From contig CAZBTJ010000006.1 in assembly GCA_964494325.1 (NCBI GenBank), positions 1 through 64,000 on the forward strand: 64,000 nt of DNA, read 5' to 3'. The notes under the pieces are model-generated. The model was not told where the DNA came from, did not search any database, and saw nothing but the letters and a program-made list of their open reading frames with translations. Both the position numbers and the translations under genes were made by a program. This DNA comes from JAIPFM01 sp964494325. Lineage in GTDB: Bacteria > Planctomycetota > Phycisphaerae > Sedimentisphaerales > Anaerobacaceae. Below, piece after piece: positions 51,347 to 58,558 of this stretch (position 1 is the stretch's first letter; each line of letters opens with the position of its first letter).

Positions 51347-53020
51347 CTAACCACTACCACCGACCTCAAAGACTACTTTTTTGCCATCTCTTTCAATCAC
51401 GTCATATCTACTGCTAGTTATAATACGTGCATCTTGCCCACGTCCGTAATCCAATCTTGTCTCAACCACGTATCTGCCAACCGGTATATCACCAAAATCC
51501 ATGTCAGCAGAAAAGGTTCTTGTTTCAAATGGCATCAAAATTGAATCAGTATCATCATTTTCCAGTTTTATGTTGGCATATTGAATAGCCTGATTAAGCC
51601 CATCACCTTCACTTCTAATAGTAGCCCTGCAAACAGGTGTTACATGAATCGTGCCAAAGTTGACATAGGTACCAAGCAACTTGAACTTGGAGTTACCCAG
51701 ATCCCGAATATCACACTCCCGCTCTTGAACGGAAGGAATGGGATCAGCGCCTTTGATTGTGACATTAACCAATGAAGATGTCACACCTGCGCTGGTTCGG
51801 TCACGATAAAAACCATAAAATTTGAGAGATGCATAATAATTACTCAGGTCTATATTCAAAACCGGAAGATCCTGTTCTTTGGGCATTCGCACCGAAACTG
51901 ACACATTTCTTTGCCCCCCAGCACGAATAGGTATCTCATCTGGACGAATCGTAATCCAGTTGGCACAGGAAAGATCTTCACCACGTAGCGTAGATACTTT
52001 CTGCAAAAAACCATCAGGCACCACGGGCACGGCTTTTATAACAATATCTTCATCTGAAAAGTTACTGATAACAATTCGCTGATTATCAACTCTCCCGGGT
52101 GCCATTTCAAACTCAACATTGGTTGGATTCACACGCATACTTGCATCTAAATGTGCTTCACCAGCCAACCCAGGGTTTTCAAACTCAATTGTCTTGTTTA
52201 AGCCCTTCACTCGTCGACCATCCACGTTCAATGTAGCCGCGACTTTATAGGTTCCAGAAGGCAGACTGTTTTTCAGATCCATGAATAGGTCAAACTCTCC
52301 TCCAGGAATGATCTTTCTTGCAGGAAACTGCAAGTCCCGCTTTATCACTCGGCTTCTTCCTTTTGGAGTCAGGTGATAAACAGAGGCTCTGGGCATAATC
52401 AAGCTGTATGTACTGCCACTGTTTTTTATCTTCAGCCCAACACCCGTGGTGGCTCCGAGCTCTTCACTTTGCTCAACATACAGAATATCAGCATCTTCCA
52501 GGGCCACGCGTGACCTAAGCGAAGGACCCTCAATTGTTACACAAATTGGAACCACAAATTCATATTTAATCAACACGCCAGCAAGGCCTGGCCGCGGAGC
52601 CAAAGCAACCTTCAAACCAGCACAATAAAACCCCCTGACACCACGAGGAATTTTTATAGCCATTTTCTCTGTCGAGCTTCCATAATTTGATACTTCCACA
52701 TCAATTCGACCAATAGAAATCCAGTCCTTGCAGGATGCATGATAGCTCAAAGCACTCTTTTCTTTCTGCTCAGGAACCATATCTGAATCCAAGACAGCCC
52801 AATCACCTTTCCTGTCCTGAAACAGGTCAACAATTTCAAGGGTGACGTACTGAGACTCGTCTTTTCGTCTATTCTCAAGTTTAAAACCCTTTCGGATAAG
52901 TGATCCGGGGCGTCCTTTGGCATTGATCACCATGGGCTGTACGACAAACTGAGCATGAGCCTCAAAAGAAAATGCCATTAGAATGACAAGCCCAACTGTA
53001 ATTCGTCCAATAACGGACAT
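51347..53020 (-). CDS. Exported chaperone-like protein of several beta-sandwich domains
   Basis: A 557-aa protein from ATG 53020, which opens a clean signal peptide (MSVIGRITVGLVILMAFSFE). An upstream in-frame ATG at 53122 lacks an SD. At least four Ig-like domains are visible. The first and second resemble a pilus chaperone in layout: FVVQPMVINAKGRPG, KDWISIGRIDVEVSNYG, IKIPRGVRGFYCAGLKV, then a second lobe with KIIPGGEFDLFMDLKNSLPSGTYKVAATL. The third and fourth repeat that plan (MRVNPTNVEFEMAPGRVDN). No named family is recognised. Gene order between a subunit-like protein and a secretin suggests periplasmic handling of the exported subunit (inference). Confidence 0.65.
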   Translation of the reverse strand: MSVIGRITVGLVILMAFSFEAHAQFVVQPMVINAKGRPGSLIRKGFKLENRRKDESQYVTLEIVDLFQDRKGDWAVLDSDMVPEQKEKSALSYHASCKDWISIGRIDVEVSNYGSSTEKMAIKIPRGVRGFYCAGLKVALAPRPGLAGVLIKYEFVVPICVTIEGPSLRSRVALEDADILYVEQSEELGATTGVGLKIKNSGSTYSLIMPRASVYHLTPKGRSRVIKRDLQFPARKIIPGGEFDLFMDLKNSLPSGTYKVAATLNVDGRRVKGLNKTIEFENPGLAGEAHLDASMRVNPTNVEFEMAPGRVDNQRIVISNFSDEDIVIKAVPVVPDGFLQKVSTLRGEDLSCANWITIRPDEIPIRAGGQRNVSVSVRMPKEQDLPVLNIDLSNYYASLKFYGFYRDRTSAGVTSSLVNVTIKGADPIPSVQERECDIRDLGNSKFKLLGTYVNFGTIHVTPVCRATIRSEGDGLNQAIQYANIKLENDDTDSILMPFETRTFSADMDFGDIPVGRYVVETRLDYGRGQDARIITSSRYDVIERDGKKVVFEVGGSG

Positions 53021-53450
53021 GATTCTCTGATCAACCAGTAGATTAGAGGACTTTTGACGTTCGCATACCCTAGTATTTTTTATCAGCATCCCTTGACCTC
53101 GATGAATATAATTGCGTCTCATAAGTCTAACAGCTCAATCCTAAAGGCTTATTTTTAAATAACTTAAAACCTTTTGTCAGCATTTCGGAGTTTCGTCTAT
53201 TCACTTCAGATTTCTTACCTAAAGTATCTACTCCCTATTCGGCAGATCAACCAAATCACTTGGCCTAAAAACCTGCCACAAAATGCCCTGCTGCTACGAC
53301 TCCCCCATGCAACCACCTTAAAACCACCCCATGAAAACACTGCAAATCCCATTACACTCACAGTGTCCCCATTATACCCTACCCGACCACTCAGTGTCAA
53401 CTTCTTTTTTGCACTTCTCCCACTTTAACTCTTGTAGGCGAGGAAAAGTC
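53021..53450. other. Intergenic region between subunit terminator and chaperone-like gene
   Basis: About 430 nt without a supported gene. Short forward frames at 53174-53537 are Pro/His-rich and unlike proteins. The region should hold the 5' UTR, or a separate promoter, of the chaperone-like gene; I see no convincing -35/-10 pair. Confidence 0.5.
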
Positions 53451-53488
53451 AAAAAAATTAGGAGGAATGACCCAAAAGCCATTCCTCC
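53451..53488 (-). terminator. Terminator between subunit and chaperone-like genes
   Basis: Perfect 9-bp stem GGAGGAATG (53461-53469) and CATTCCTCC (53480-53488) with a 10-nt loop. On the minus strand it is followed by TAA and then seven Ts (53457-53451). It is 62 nt past the subunit stop codon, so part of the transcripts would end here and the subunit could be made in excess. Confidence 0.8.
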
Positions 53489-53549
53489 CAACTACTATCT
53501 TTCACAAGCACACAAAATCGCGTGCTTCATCACGTGAGCTCACTCAAAC

Positions 53550-54041
53550 TTAGATCAAGCTTGTAGGAAGCACCATGATAGTTACAGTAGCAACCTTGAC
53601 ATTATCAGCTTGAGTCAGCTTGTCAATCTTAACTTTTGTACCTGCAACACAAACAGTCACAGTTGTTTGACCAATGGCGATATCCTTTGTATCAGCGCCA
53701 TCAATTGTGGCAGACCATTTACCGCCAGCAGCTGAAGCTGCCTCAGCAGTTGCCTTGAGAGTAGCCAAGAAGTTCGACTTTACAACAATAGCATCACTGC
53801 AACCTGAGTAGCTGTAGAACGGATCGCCAAGAAGTGAATCTTGTTGAACTTCAATATCGCCTTTACAGTCGATATTGATCCAGTAACCAACATCCATCAC
53901 GACATCCATCGTACAAATGTCATTCCAACTGTAAGTTGTGACGACTGTCTTATCCCAGCCGTGAAACTTGAATGTATCAGCTGCGAATGCAGGCATAGCA
54001 ATTGCCAGTATGGCAACACAAATTAGACTCTTCTTCAACAT
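53550..54041 (-). CDS. Small exported subunit-like protein
   Basis: The 163-aa protein has a signal peptide (MLKKSLICVAILAIAMPAFA, cut before ADTF). The mature part is about 143 residues, beta-rich, with four cysteines (in DICTMDV, INIDCKGD, YSGCSD and VTVCVAG), an Ala-rich helix (LATLKATAEAASAAGGKW) and a final strand ending VKVATVTIMVLP. I recognise no family. Size, four Cys and a final TVTIMV strand recall fimbrial or spore-coat-U-like subunits. It leads the cluster with the chaperone-like protein and secretin and has its own terminator. AAAGGA lies upstream of ATG. Confidence 0.7.
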   Translation of the reverse strand: MLKKSLICVAILAIAMPAFAADTFKFHGWDKTVVTTYSWNDICTMDVVMDVGYWINIDCKGDIEVQQDSLLGDPFYSYSGCSDAIVVKSNFLATLKATAEAASAAGGKWSATIDGADTKDIAIGQTTVTVCVAGTKVKIDKLTQADNVKVATVTIMVLPTSLI

Positions 54042-54977
54042 CTTCTTTTCCTTTCATAACCAAGGTTTCCAAAAAAAACTTTATTATCATTATTTTCGGA
54101 AAAACATTAAACCTTACGATCAGACATTACCTCAATCTGAACCGCACAACAGTACAGGCTACCCATTTATCAACTCAAGAACCACCTGCCAAAATAACTT
54201 GAGCTGAGGCCAAAAAAAACGACTTCAATCACCTAAACCAACGAAGCCGGATTAACAAACCTGCCATATACAAAGAGGCCATCCTCATAAAAACAGGCCC
54301 AGCAAACCAATGTTTTACCATTAGCCAGCCTTCTCAGCACCACACCTCCTTTCTCCTCTTTCCCTTAAAAAGAGGAAAAATATCTTCAGAGTAGCAACCT
54401 TCACGTAAGTCCTGGGCAATCATATATTTAGTTACAAGCACTTTCAAATAAAACTTAACTCAAAAAATGCAATACCAAAGAACAACAAACCCGGAAATGG
54501 AAACAACTTGATGAAACTTTGAGGAAAGAAAACTAGTCCTGCAGGACTAACCTCTTTTCACCAAGCCTCCACGCCGGCAAAACACACACCTCCGAAAGAC
54601 ATCCAAGCGACAATTCAGGGCCCAAAGAAACTTACTATCTCAAACACCCTAATTAACTTAAACGCTCTAGTCTTCCATCTCTGCTCAATATACCACGTCT
54701 CGCCCTATCGAGTCAATTCATTTTTACGCCTTTTTTCTATTTTAAGTTGCCCTACAGCGAATTGTTTTGTACTTACGCGAGACAATTCGCGACAAACAAA
54801 ACGCCGCCCTCCCCACATGTTTGACAAATCCACCAGCAACTCCGATAACAATTTGCCTTACAATACAATCCAGACGATTTACATTTTCTTGAATGCCTAG
54901 GCAAAAGGTACACGGCTGAGCAGAGAAATTCAGAAACCAAGCAGCCACCATACCTACCCCGTAATGTCTCAGCGCAT
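54042..54977. other. Long intergenic region upstream of the subunit gene
   Basis: About 935 nt without a supported gene. For the subunit gene a possible minus-strand promoter is TTGAGG, 18-nt spacer, TTTAAT, ending near 54109. A perfect 16-bp palindrome lies at 54534-54549. The length suggests room for regulation or an unrecognised small RNA, but I can point to no structured RNA class. Confidence 0.5.
54534..54549. promoter_or_regulatory. Perfect 16-bp palindrome, possible operator
   Basis: TAGTCCTGCAGGACTA is self-complementary over 16 nt without a loop, in a non-coding region. That fits a dimeric regulator site better than a terminator. No second copy was noticed nearby. Confidence 0.35.
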
Positions 54978-55001
54978 AAAAAAAGCCGCTAGAAAGCGAC
55001 T
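54978..55001 (-). terminator. Terminator of tRNA-Asn
   Basis: On the minus strand AGTCGCT pairs with AGCGGCT (one G-U) around a 4-nt loop, followed by seven Ts (54984-54978). It starts 13 nt after the tRNA 3' end. Confidence 0.85.
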
Positions 55002-55013
55002 TATAAAGGAAAA

Positions 55014-55086
55014 CTCCTCGAGTAGGACTCGAACCTACAACCTAGCGGTTAACAGCCGCTCGCTCTACCAATTGAGCTATCGAGGA
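55014..55086 (-). tRNA. tRNA-Asn (anticodon GTT)
   Basis: The minus strand folds as a 73-nt tRNA: acceptor TCCTCGA / TCGAGGA, D arm GCTC-AATTGGTA-GAGC, anticodon arm GCGGC-TGTTAAC-style loop with GTT, T arm GTAGG-TTCGAGT-CCTAC and discriminator G at 55014. GTT reads AAC/AAU. CCA is not encoded. Confidence 0.97.
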
Positions 55087-55295
55087 ATTCCGTATCATAA
55101 AAACCCAAGTCCTGCATGATGAATGAGATGGGTATTAAATCAAAGATTTGTTTCAAATTCAACAACTTTCATTAAAATTCATAGCTTTTTGCCGATATGA
55201 AAATAGAAGTAGGCCTAGACATTGCCTGCGAGAAACAGTATTTTGTGTAACTTCTCCATGTTTAACATGAGTAATTTTTAGAAAACAACGATCAC

Positions 55296-56165
55296 ATGGG
55301 CAAAGACTTACTAAATATCGGTGGCTTTACTATCATCAACCGACTGGGAAAGGGTGCAAGAAGCACAATCTACTCAGCCACAGATGACCAAGACGACACT
55401 TTAGTGGCACTGAAACGTGTTATTCTGGAAAAACCGGAAGACGCACGCTTTCTAGAACAAACTGAAATGGAATACAAAGTCGCCTCGAAAATCGACCACC
55501 CCTATGTGCGAAAATGCTATAAAATAAGGAAAATTAGGCATTTGTTCAAAACCAAAGAACTCCTAATGTCTATGGAACTCTTCGAGGGAAAGACTCTGGA
55601 AGAATGCCCAACCTTAAGCCTGGGTGATGTACTTCTGATCTTTCGTATGGTGGCTTCAGGTCTGAATGCTATGCACCAACACGGATATGTACACTGCGAC
55701 ATGAAACCCAATAATATTCTTATTAATAAAGCAGGATCTATCAAGATCATTGATTTGGGGCAGAGCTGCAAAATAGGCACGACAAAACAACGCATCCAGG
55801 GCACGCCAGACTACATCGCACCCGAGCAGGTTAAGCGAAAACCTCTTGGACCCAAGACAGATATCTTCAACCTGGGTGCCACAATGTACTGGGCTTTAAC
55901 GGGAAAAAACGTCCCCACGCTCATTCCGGCAAAAACGACCGGCGTTGGCATGGTAGAGAAAAAACCCAAACCGTGCCCTTCCCCACATACCCTAAAACGA
56001 CAAATACCCATCATGATTTCAAATATTGTCATGAAATGCGTCAAAGAGGACGCCGCCGAACGTCCTTCAACGATGATGGAAGTGATTTCCTGCCTTGATT
56101 CTACAATCCACGAAATCTTTGGGGATAGGATCAAGGCCCAGAAAAACGACTCGTCCAATGCTTGA
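55296..56165 (+). CDS. Serine/threonine protein kinase (Hanks type)
   Basis: A 289-aa cytoplasmic kinase, essentially one catalytic domain without membrane or PASTA parts. Visible are the glycine loop LGKGARSTIYSA, Lys40 in VALK, the catalytic loop YVHCDMKPNN (HCD for HRD, Asp135), DLG for DFG (153-155), GTPDYIAPEQ and DIFNLGATMYWALTG. The changes HRD to HCD and DFG to DLG keep the catalytic Asp residues. The last codons overlap the phosphatase gene by 8 nt, so the two are translationally coupled and probably act on the same targets (inference). Confidence 0.93.
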   Translation: MGKDLLNIGGFTIINRLGKGARSTIYSATDDQDDTLVALKRVILEKPEDARFLEQTEMEYKVASKIDHPYVRKCYKIRKIRHLFKTKELLMSMELFEGKTLEECPTLSLGDVLLIFRMVASGLNAMHQHGYVHCDMKPNNILINKAGSIKIIDLGQSCKIGTTKQRIQGTPDYIAPEQVKRKPLGPKTDIFNLGATMYWALTGKNVPTLIPAKTTGVGMVEKKPKPCPSPHTLKRQIPIMISNIVMKCVKEDAAERPSTMMEVISCLDSTIHEIFGDRIKAQKNDSSNA

Positions 56166-56994
56166 ACTACTAAATAATGGTCTTAAGGCTAATCAAGAAG
56201 ACAAGTTCCGAAAGAAAAACCTCATCTTGCTGCCTTCATCCGGAGAACTCGTTATCACCGGCGACCTGCACGGCCATCAACGAAACCTCGACAGAATCGT
56301 CACCTATTGCGACCTCGAACACCATCCAAACCGCCATGTAGTTTTCCAGGAAATCATTCACGGGGGGCCAAAAACAAATGACGGCGGATGCCTTTCGTAC
56401 CGAGTTCTGATCAACGCAATTCAATTCAAAACCCAGTTTCCTGACCAGATCCACATGATCATAGGCAACCATGACACAGCATTTATTACCGATACAGAGG
56501 TCATGAAAGACGGTCGAGAAATGAATAGAGCCATGAATTTGGCCCTGACCCAGGAGTTCCCAGACACTCATGGCGAGATCTCGCAGGCACTGCAAAGTTT
56601 TCTGTTTTCCCAGCCATTAGCCATAAAAACGTCCAATGGCCTCTGGATGTCGCATTCTTTGCCGGCTGATCGGTGGACTGAAGAGTTTAATCCTCACATT
56701 TTTGCAAGACCTATTACTGTAAGCGATTGTAAAAAACCTGGAAGCGTCTACCTCTTAACCTGGGGCCGAAACATGAGCCAGGCGTGGTTGAACAGACTGG
56801 CCACGACACTGAGAACTCGATTGTTTATACTTGGGCATCAACCTCAGCCTCAGGGCTGGAACCAAGCCGGAGACAATTTGATACTTATCGCCTCAGACCA
56901 TAACCATGGGTGCCTGGTCCACACTAATCTGCAAGATCAAGTCTCCATGAAAGACTTAATCAATTCTATCGTACCTCTTAGTTCCATTGCATAG
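56158..56994 (+). CDS. Metallophosphoesterase, PPP-like phosphatase paired with the kinase
   Basis: A 278-aa protein of the calcineurin-like phosphoesterase fold: GDLHGHQRNLDRI (first metal site), IIHGGPKTNDGG where PPP enzymes have GDxxDRG, GNHD, the Ser-His of LWMSHSLP and GHQPQPQG near the C-terminus. The second motif is degenerate, which may alter metal binding. I use ATG 56158 (MLELLNNGL), which overlaps the kinase stop codon. It is likely the antagonist phosphatase of the upstream kinase (inference from coupling). Confidence 0.85.
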   Translation: MLELLNNGLKANQEDKFRKKNLILLPSSGELVITGDLHGHQRNLDRIVTYCDLEHHPNRHVVFQEIIHGGPKTNDGGCLSYRVLINAIQFKTQFPDQIHMIIGNHDTAFITDTEVMKDGREMNRAMNLALTQEFPDTHGEISQALQSFLFSQPLAIKTSNGLWMSHSLPADRWTEEFNPHIFARPITVSDCKKPGSVYLLTWGRNMSQAWLNRLATTLRTRLFILGHQPQPQGWNQAGDNLILIASDHNHGCLVHTNLQDQVSMKDLINSIVPLSSIA

Positions 56995-57053
56995 AGATAT
57001 GCAGTAATATGTGGTGTTCTAAATTATTACGCAAGTATGGATTCTCTTAGACT

Positions 57054-58313
57054 ATGCTCGGATGCTTACTCATCGTATTTGGAATTCTCTTGGCTCAATG
57101 GTTGAGTCTATTTAATACATGTCGTAATTATGTGTATACCCTAAAAAAGCTCAAACTTGCCGAGTCCAACCGAAAAAACATGTCGTATCTGCCTTATGTC
57201 GCCTTAATTGTGCCTTGCAAAGGCTTGGATAGCGATTTCACCCAGAACATCCTATCTCTGTACAATCTGGAATACAAAAACTACGAACTCTTCTTCATTA
57301 CTGAAAATGCTGAGGATCCCGCCTACGAAAAACTTCAAATCCTCAAAAAAGATCACAAAAGTACCTCTTTGGCCCACAAAGTTCACATTCTCACGGCGGG
57401 TCAATCAACGACATCTTCTCAAAAAATCCATAATCTGCTTTATGGCTACTCACGCATCCCAGACACGGTAGAGGTACTGGCTTTTGCAGACTCTGACATT
57501 TGTGTCAGAAAAAACTGGCTGAATCAATTGGTTTGGCCTCTTAGAAAAGAACGTATAGGCGCAACCAGCGGCTACAGATGGTTTGTTCCCATTGACAAAC
57601 GCTGGGCCTCGCTTGCCCTTTCATCTATTAATGCCAAAGTCGCTCAGATGCTGGGCAACACCCGCTTTATACAGGCCTGGGGCGGATCCATGGCCATTCG
57701 CCGAAACGTATTTGAAAAAATTGGCCTCAAACAGATCTGGGCCAAGGCCTTGAGTGACGACTACACCTTAACCTTTATGGTCAAAAAAAACCGATATAAA
57801 TTGCTCTTTGTACCCTCTTGCCTGGTTGCCTCACACCTAAACACTACCTGGAAAGAGGTCTTCGAATTCTGCAAGCGTCAACTGATCATCACTCGAATCA
57901 GTGCCTCCGGCACATGGTGGTTTGGATTTGCCAGTGTGATCATGTCTGTCTTGGGACCCTGGGGGTCTTTGAGCTTGGCTATCGTATCATTCATTAAACA
58001 GTCTTATTTTGATCAGTGGGGCTTGACCTTTCCTTGGTGGCCAGTCTGGACATTTTTCACATTGGCCTTTTTTACCTCTCAGGCAGCTCAGGCCGTGGTG
58101 CGTCAAGCCATGATCAACAAGATTTTGCCGGAAGAAACGGACGCTCTAAGAAATGCCAGACTCGCTGATATTCTATTCTTCTGGATCTGGTCCTTCATTC
58201 TGACAAGTTCGATGCTGGCCTCTGCCTTCGGACGCACCATCCGCTGGCGTGGTATACGCTACCGCTTATTGGGCCCCACAGAAGTCGCTATTCTCACAGA
58301 AAGACCAAAATAA
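57054..58313 (+). CDS. Membrane glycosyltransferase family 2, ceramide-glucosyltransferase-like
   Basis: A 419-aa inner-membrane enzyme. A first helix (1-24) precedes a GT2/GT21 domain: PYVALIVPCKGLDSDF, FITENAEDPAYEKL, the D-x-D-like site in ADSDICVRKNW, WGGSMAIRR, LSDDYTLTFMV and a KRQLIITR motif in place of QxxRW. Three to four membrane helices (about 290-400) close the protein. It probably adds a sugar from a nucleotide donor to a membrane lipid; whether the acceptor is ceramide-like is unknown. The trp promoter lies just 14 nt past its stop codon. Confidence 0.87.
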   Translation: MLGCLLIVFGILLAQWLSLFNTCRNYVYTLKKLKLAESNRKNMSYLPYVALIVPCKGLDSDFTQNILSLYNLEYKNYELFFITENAEDPAYEKLQILKKDHKSTSLAHKVHILTAGQSTTSSQKIHNLLYGYSRIPDTVEVLAFADSDICVRKNWLNQLVWPLRKERIGATSGYRWFVPIDKRWASLALSSINAKVAQMLGNTRFIQAWGGSMAIRRNVFEKIGLKQIWAKALSDDYTLTFMVKKNRYKLLFVPSCLVASHLNTTWKEVFEFCKRQLIITRISASGTWWFGFASVIMSVLGPWGSLSLAIVSFIKQSYFDQWGLTFPWWPVWTFFTLAFFTSQAAQAVVRQAMINKILPEETDALRNARLADILFFWIWSFILTSSMLASAFGRTIRWRGIRYRLLGPTEVAILTERPK

Positions 58314-58326
58314 TGAAGAACTCACC

Positions 58327-58355
58327 TTGACAAAATCAACATCCATTGGTTTAAT
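58327..58355 (+). promoter_or_regulatory. trp operon promoter
   Basis: Consensus TTGACA (58327-58332), exactly 17 nt, TTTAAT (58350-58355). Transcription should begin near 58361-58363, only 2-4 nt before the leader AUG at 58365. Confidence 0.75.
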
Positions 58356-58364
58356 GGTGTACAT

Positions 58365-58418
58365 ATGCAGAATAGAACTGACTACAATACAGGTAATTGG
58401 TGGTGGCCCCTCGGATAA
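58365..58418 (+). CDS. trpL: trp leader peptide with three tandem Trp codons
   Basis: The 17-codon frame reads MQNRTDYNTGNWWWPLG. The three TGG codons (58398-58406) are consecutive, and a TAA follows at 58416-58418, 2 nt before attenuator segment 2. No Shine-Dalgarno exists and ATG is the only in-frame start after the preceding gene, which with the promoter position points to a leaderless mRNA. Ribosome stalling at the Trp codons would sense charged tRNA-Trp. It precedes trpE and lies within a complete attenuator. Confidence 0.85.
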   Translation: MQNRTDYNTGNWWWPLG

Positions 58419-58485
58419 ATCCAGCGGGCAAGCGATTTTTTTCTACAAAGACATATTAAGCTGAACATACAACGCGGCCTTCTGG
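58406..58485 (+). promoter_or_regulatory. trp attenuator: 1:2 hairpin and 2:3 antiterminator
   Basis: Segment 1 (58406-58415, from the last G of the third TGG codon) can pair with segment 2: GCCC with GGGC (58426-58429) and GGA with TCC (58420-58422), around a UAAA loop. Segment 2 (58421-58434) can instead pair with segment 3 (58473-58485): CCAG with CTGG, GGGC with GCCT (one G-U) and GCG with CGC. A ribosome stalled on Trp codons would cover segment 1 and free segment 2 for the antiterminator; a ribosome at the stop codon would cover segment 2 and allow the 3:4 terminator. All pairings were read by eye. Confidence 0.8.
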
Positions 58486-58508
58486 AAACCAGAAGGCCGC
58501 GTTTTTTT
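58472..58508 (+). terminator. trp attenuator terminator (3:4 hairpin)
   Basis: Perfect 14-bp stem ACGCGGCCTTCTGG (58472-58485) and its complement (58489-58502), AAA loop, then seven Ts (58502-58508). It lies 50 nt before the trpE start. Confidence 0.95.
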
Positions 58509-58558
58509 ATGTGCATTTGAAGGCTTAGGTCCGAAAAAAAAACAGCAGAGGCAAAAAC

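Noticed and set aside
54742..54951. 69-codon minus-strand frame upstream of the subunit gene
   Set aside because: No SD, no family, ends in a region without other coding signal.
58249..58464. 71-codon forward frame across the trp leader
   Set aside because: It overlaps the end of the glycosyltransferase in another frame and has no SD; the short Trp-codon frame fits the RNA structures.
58314..58558. T-box or TRAP-type control of the trp operon
   Set aside because: No T-box core or specifier stem and no row of GAG/UAG triplets is visible; the tandem Trp codons and alternative hairpins explain the region better.
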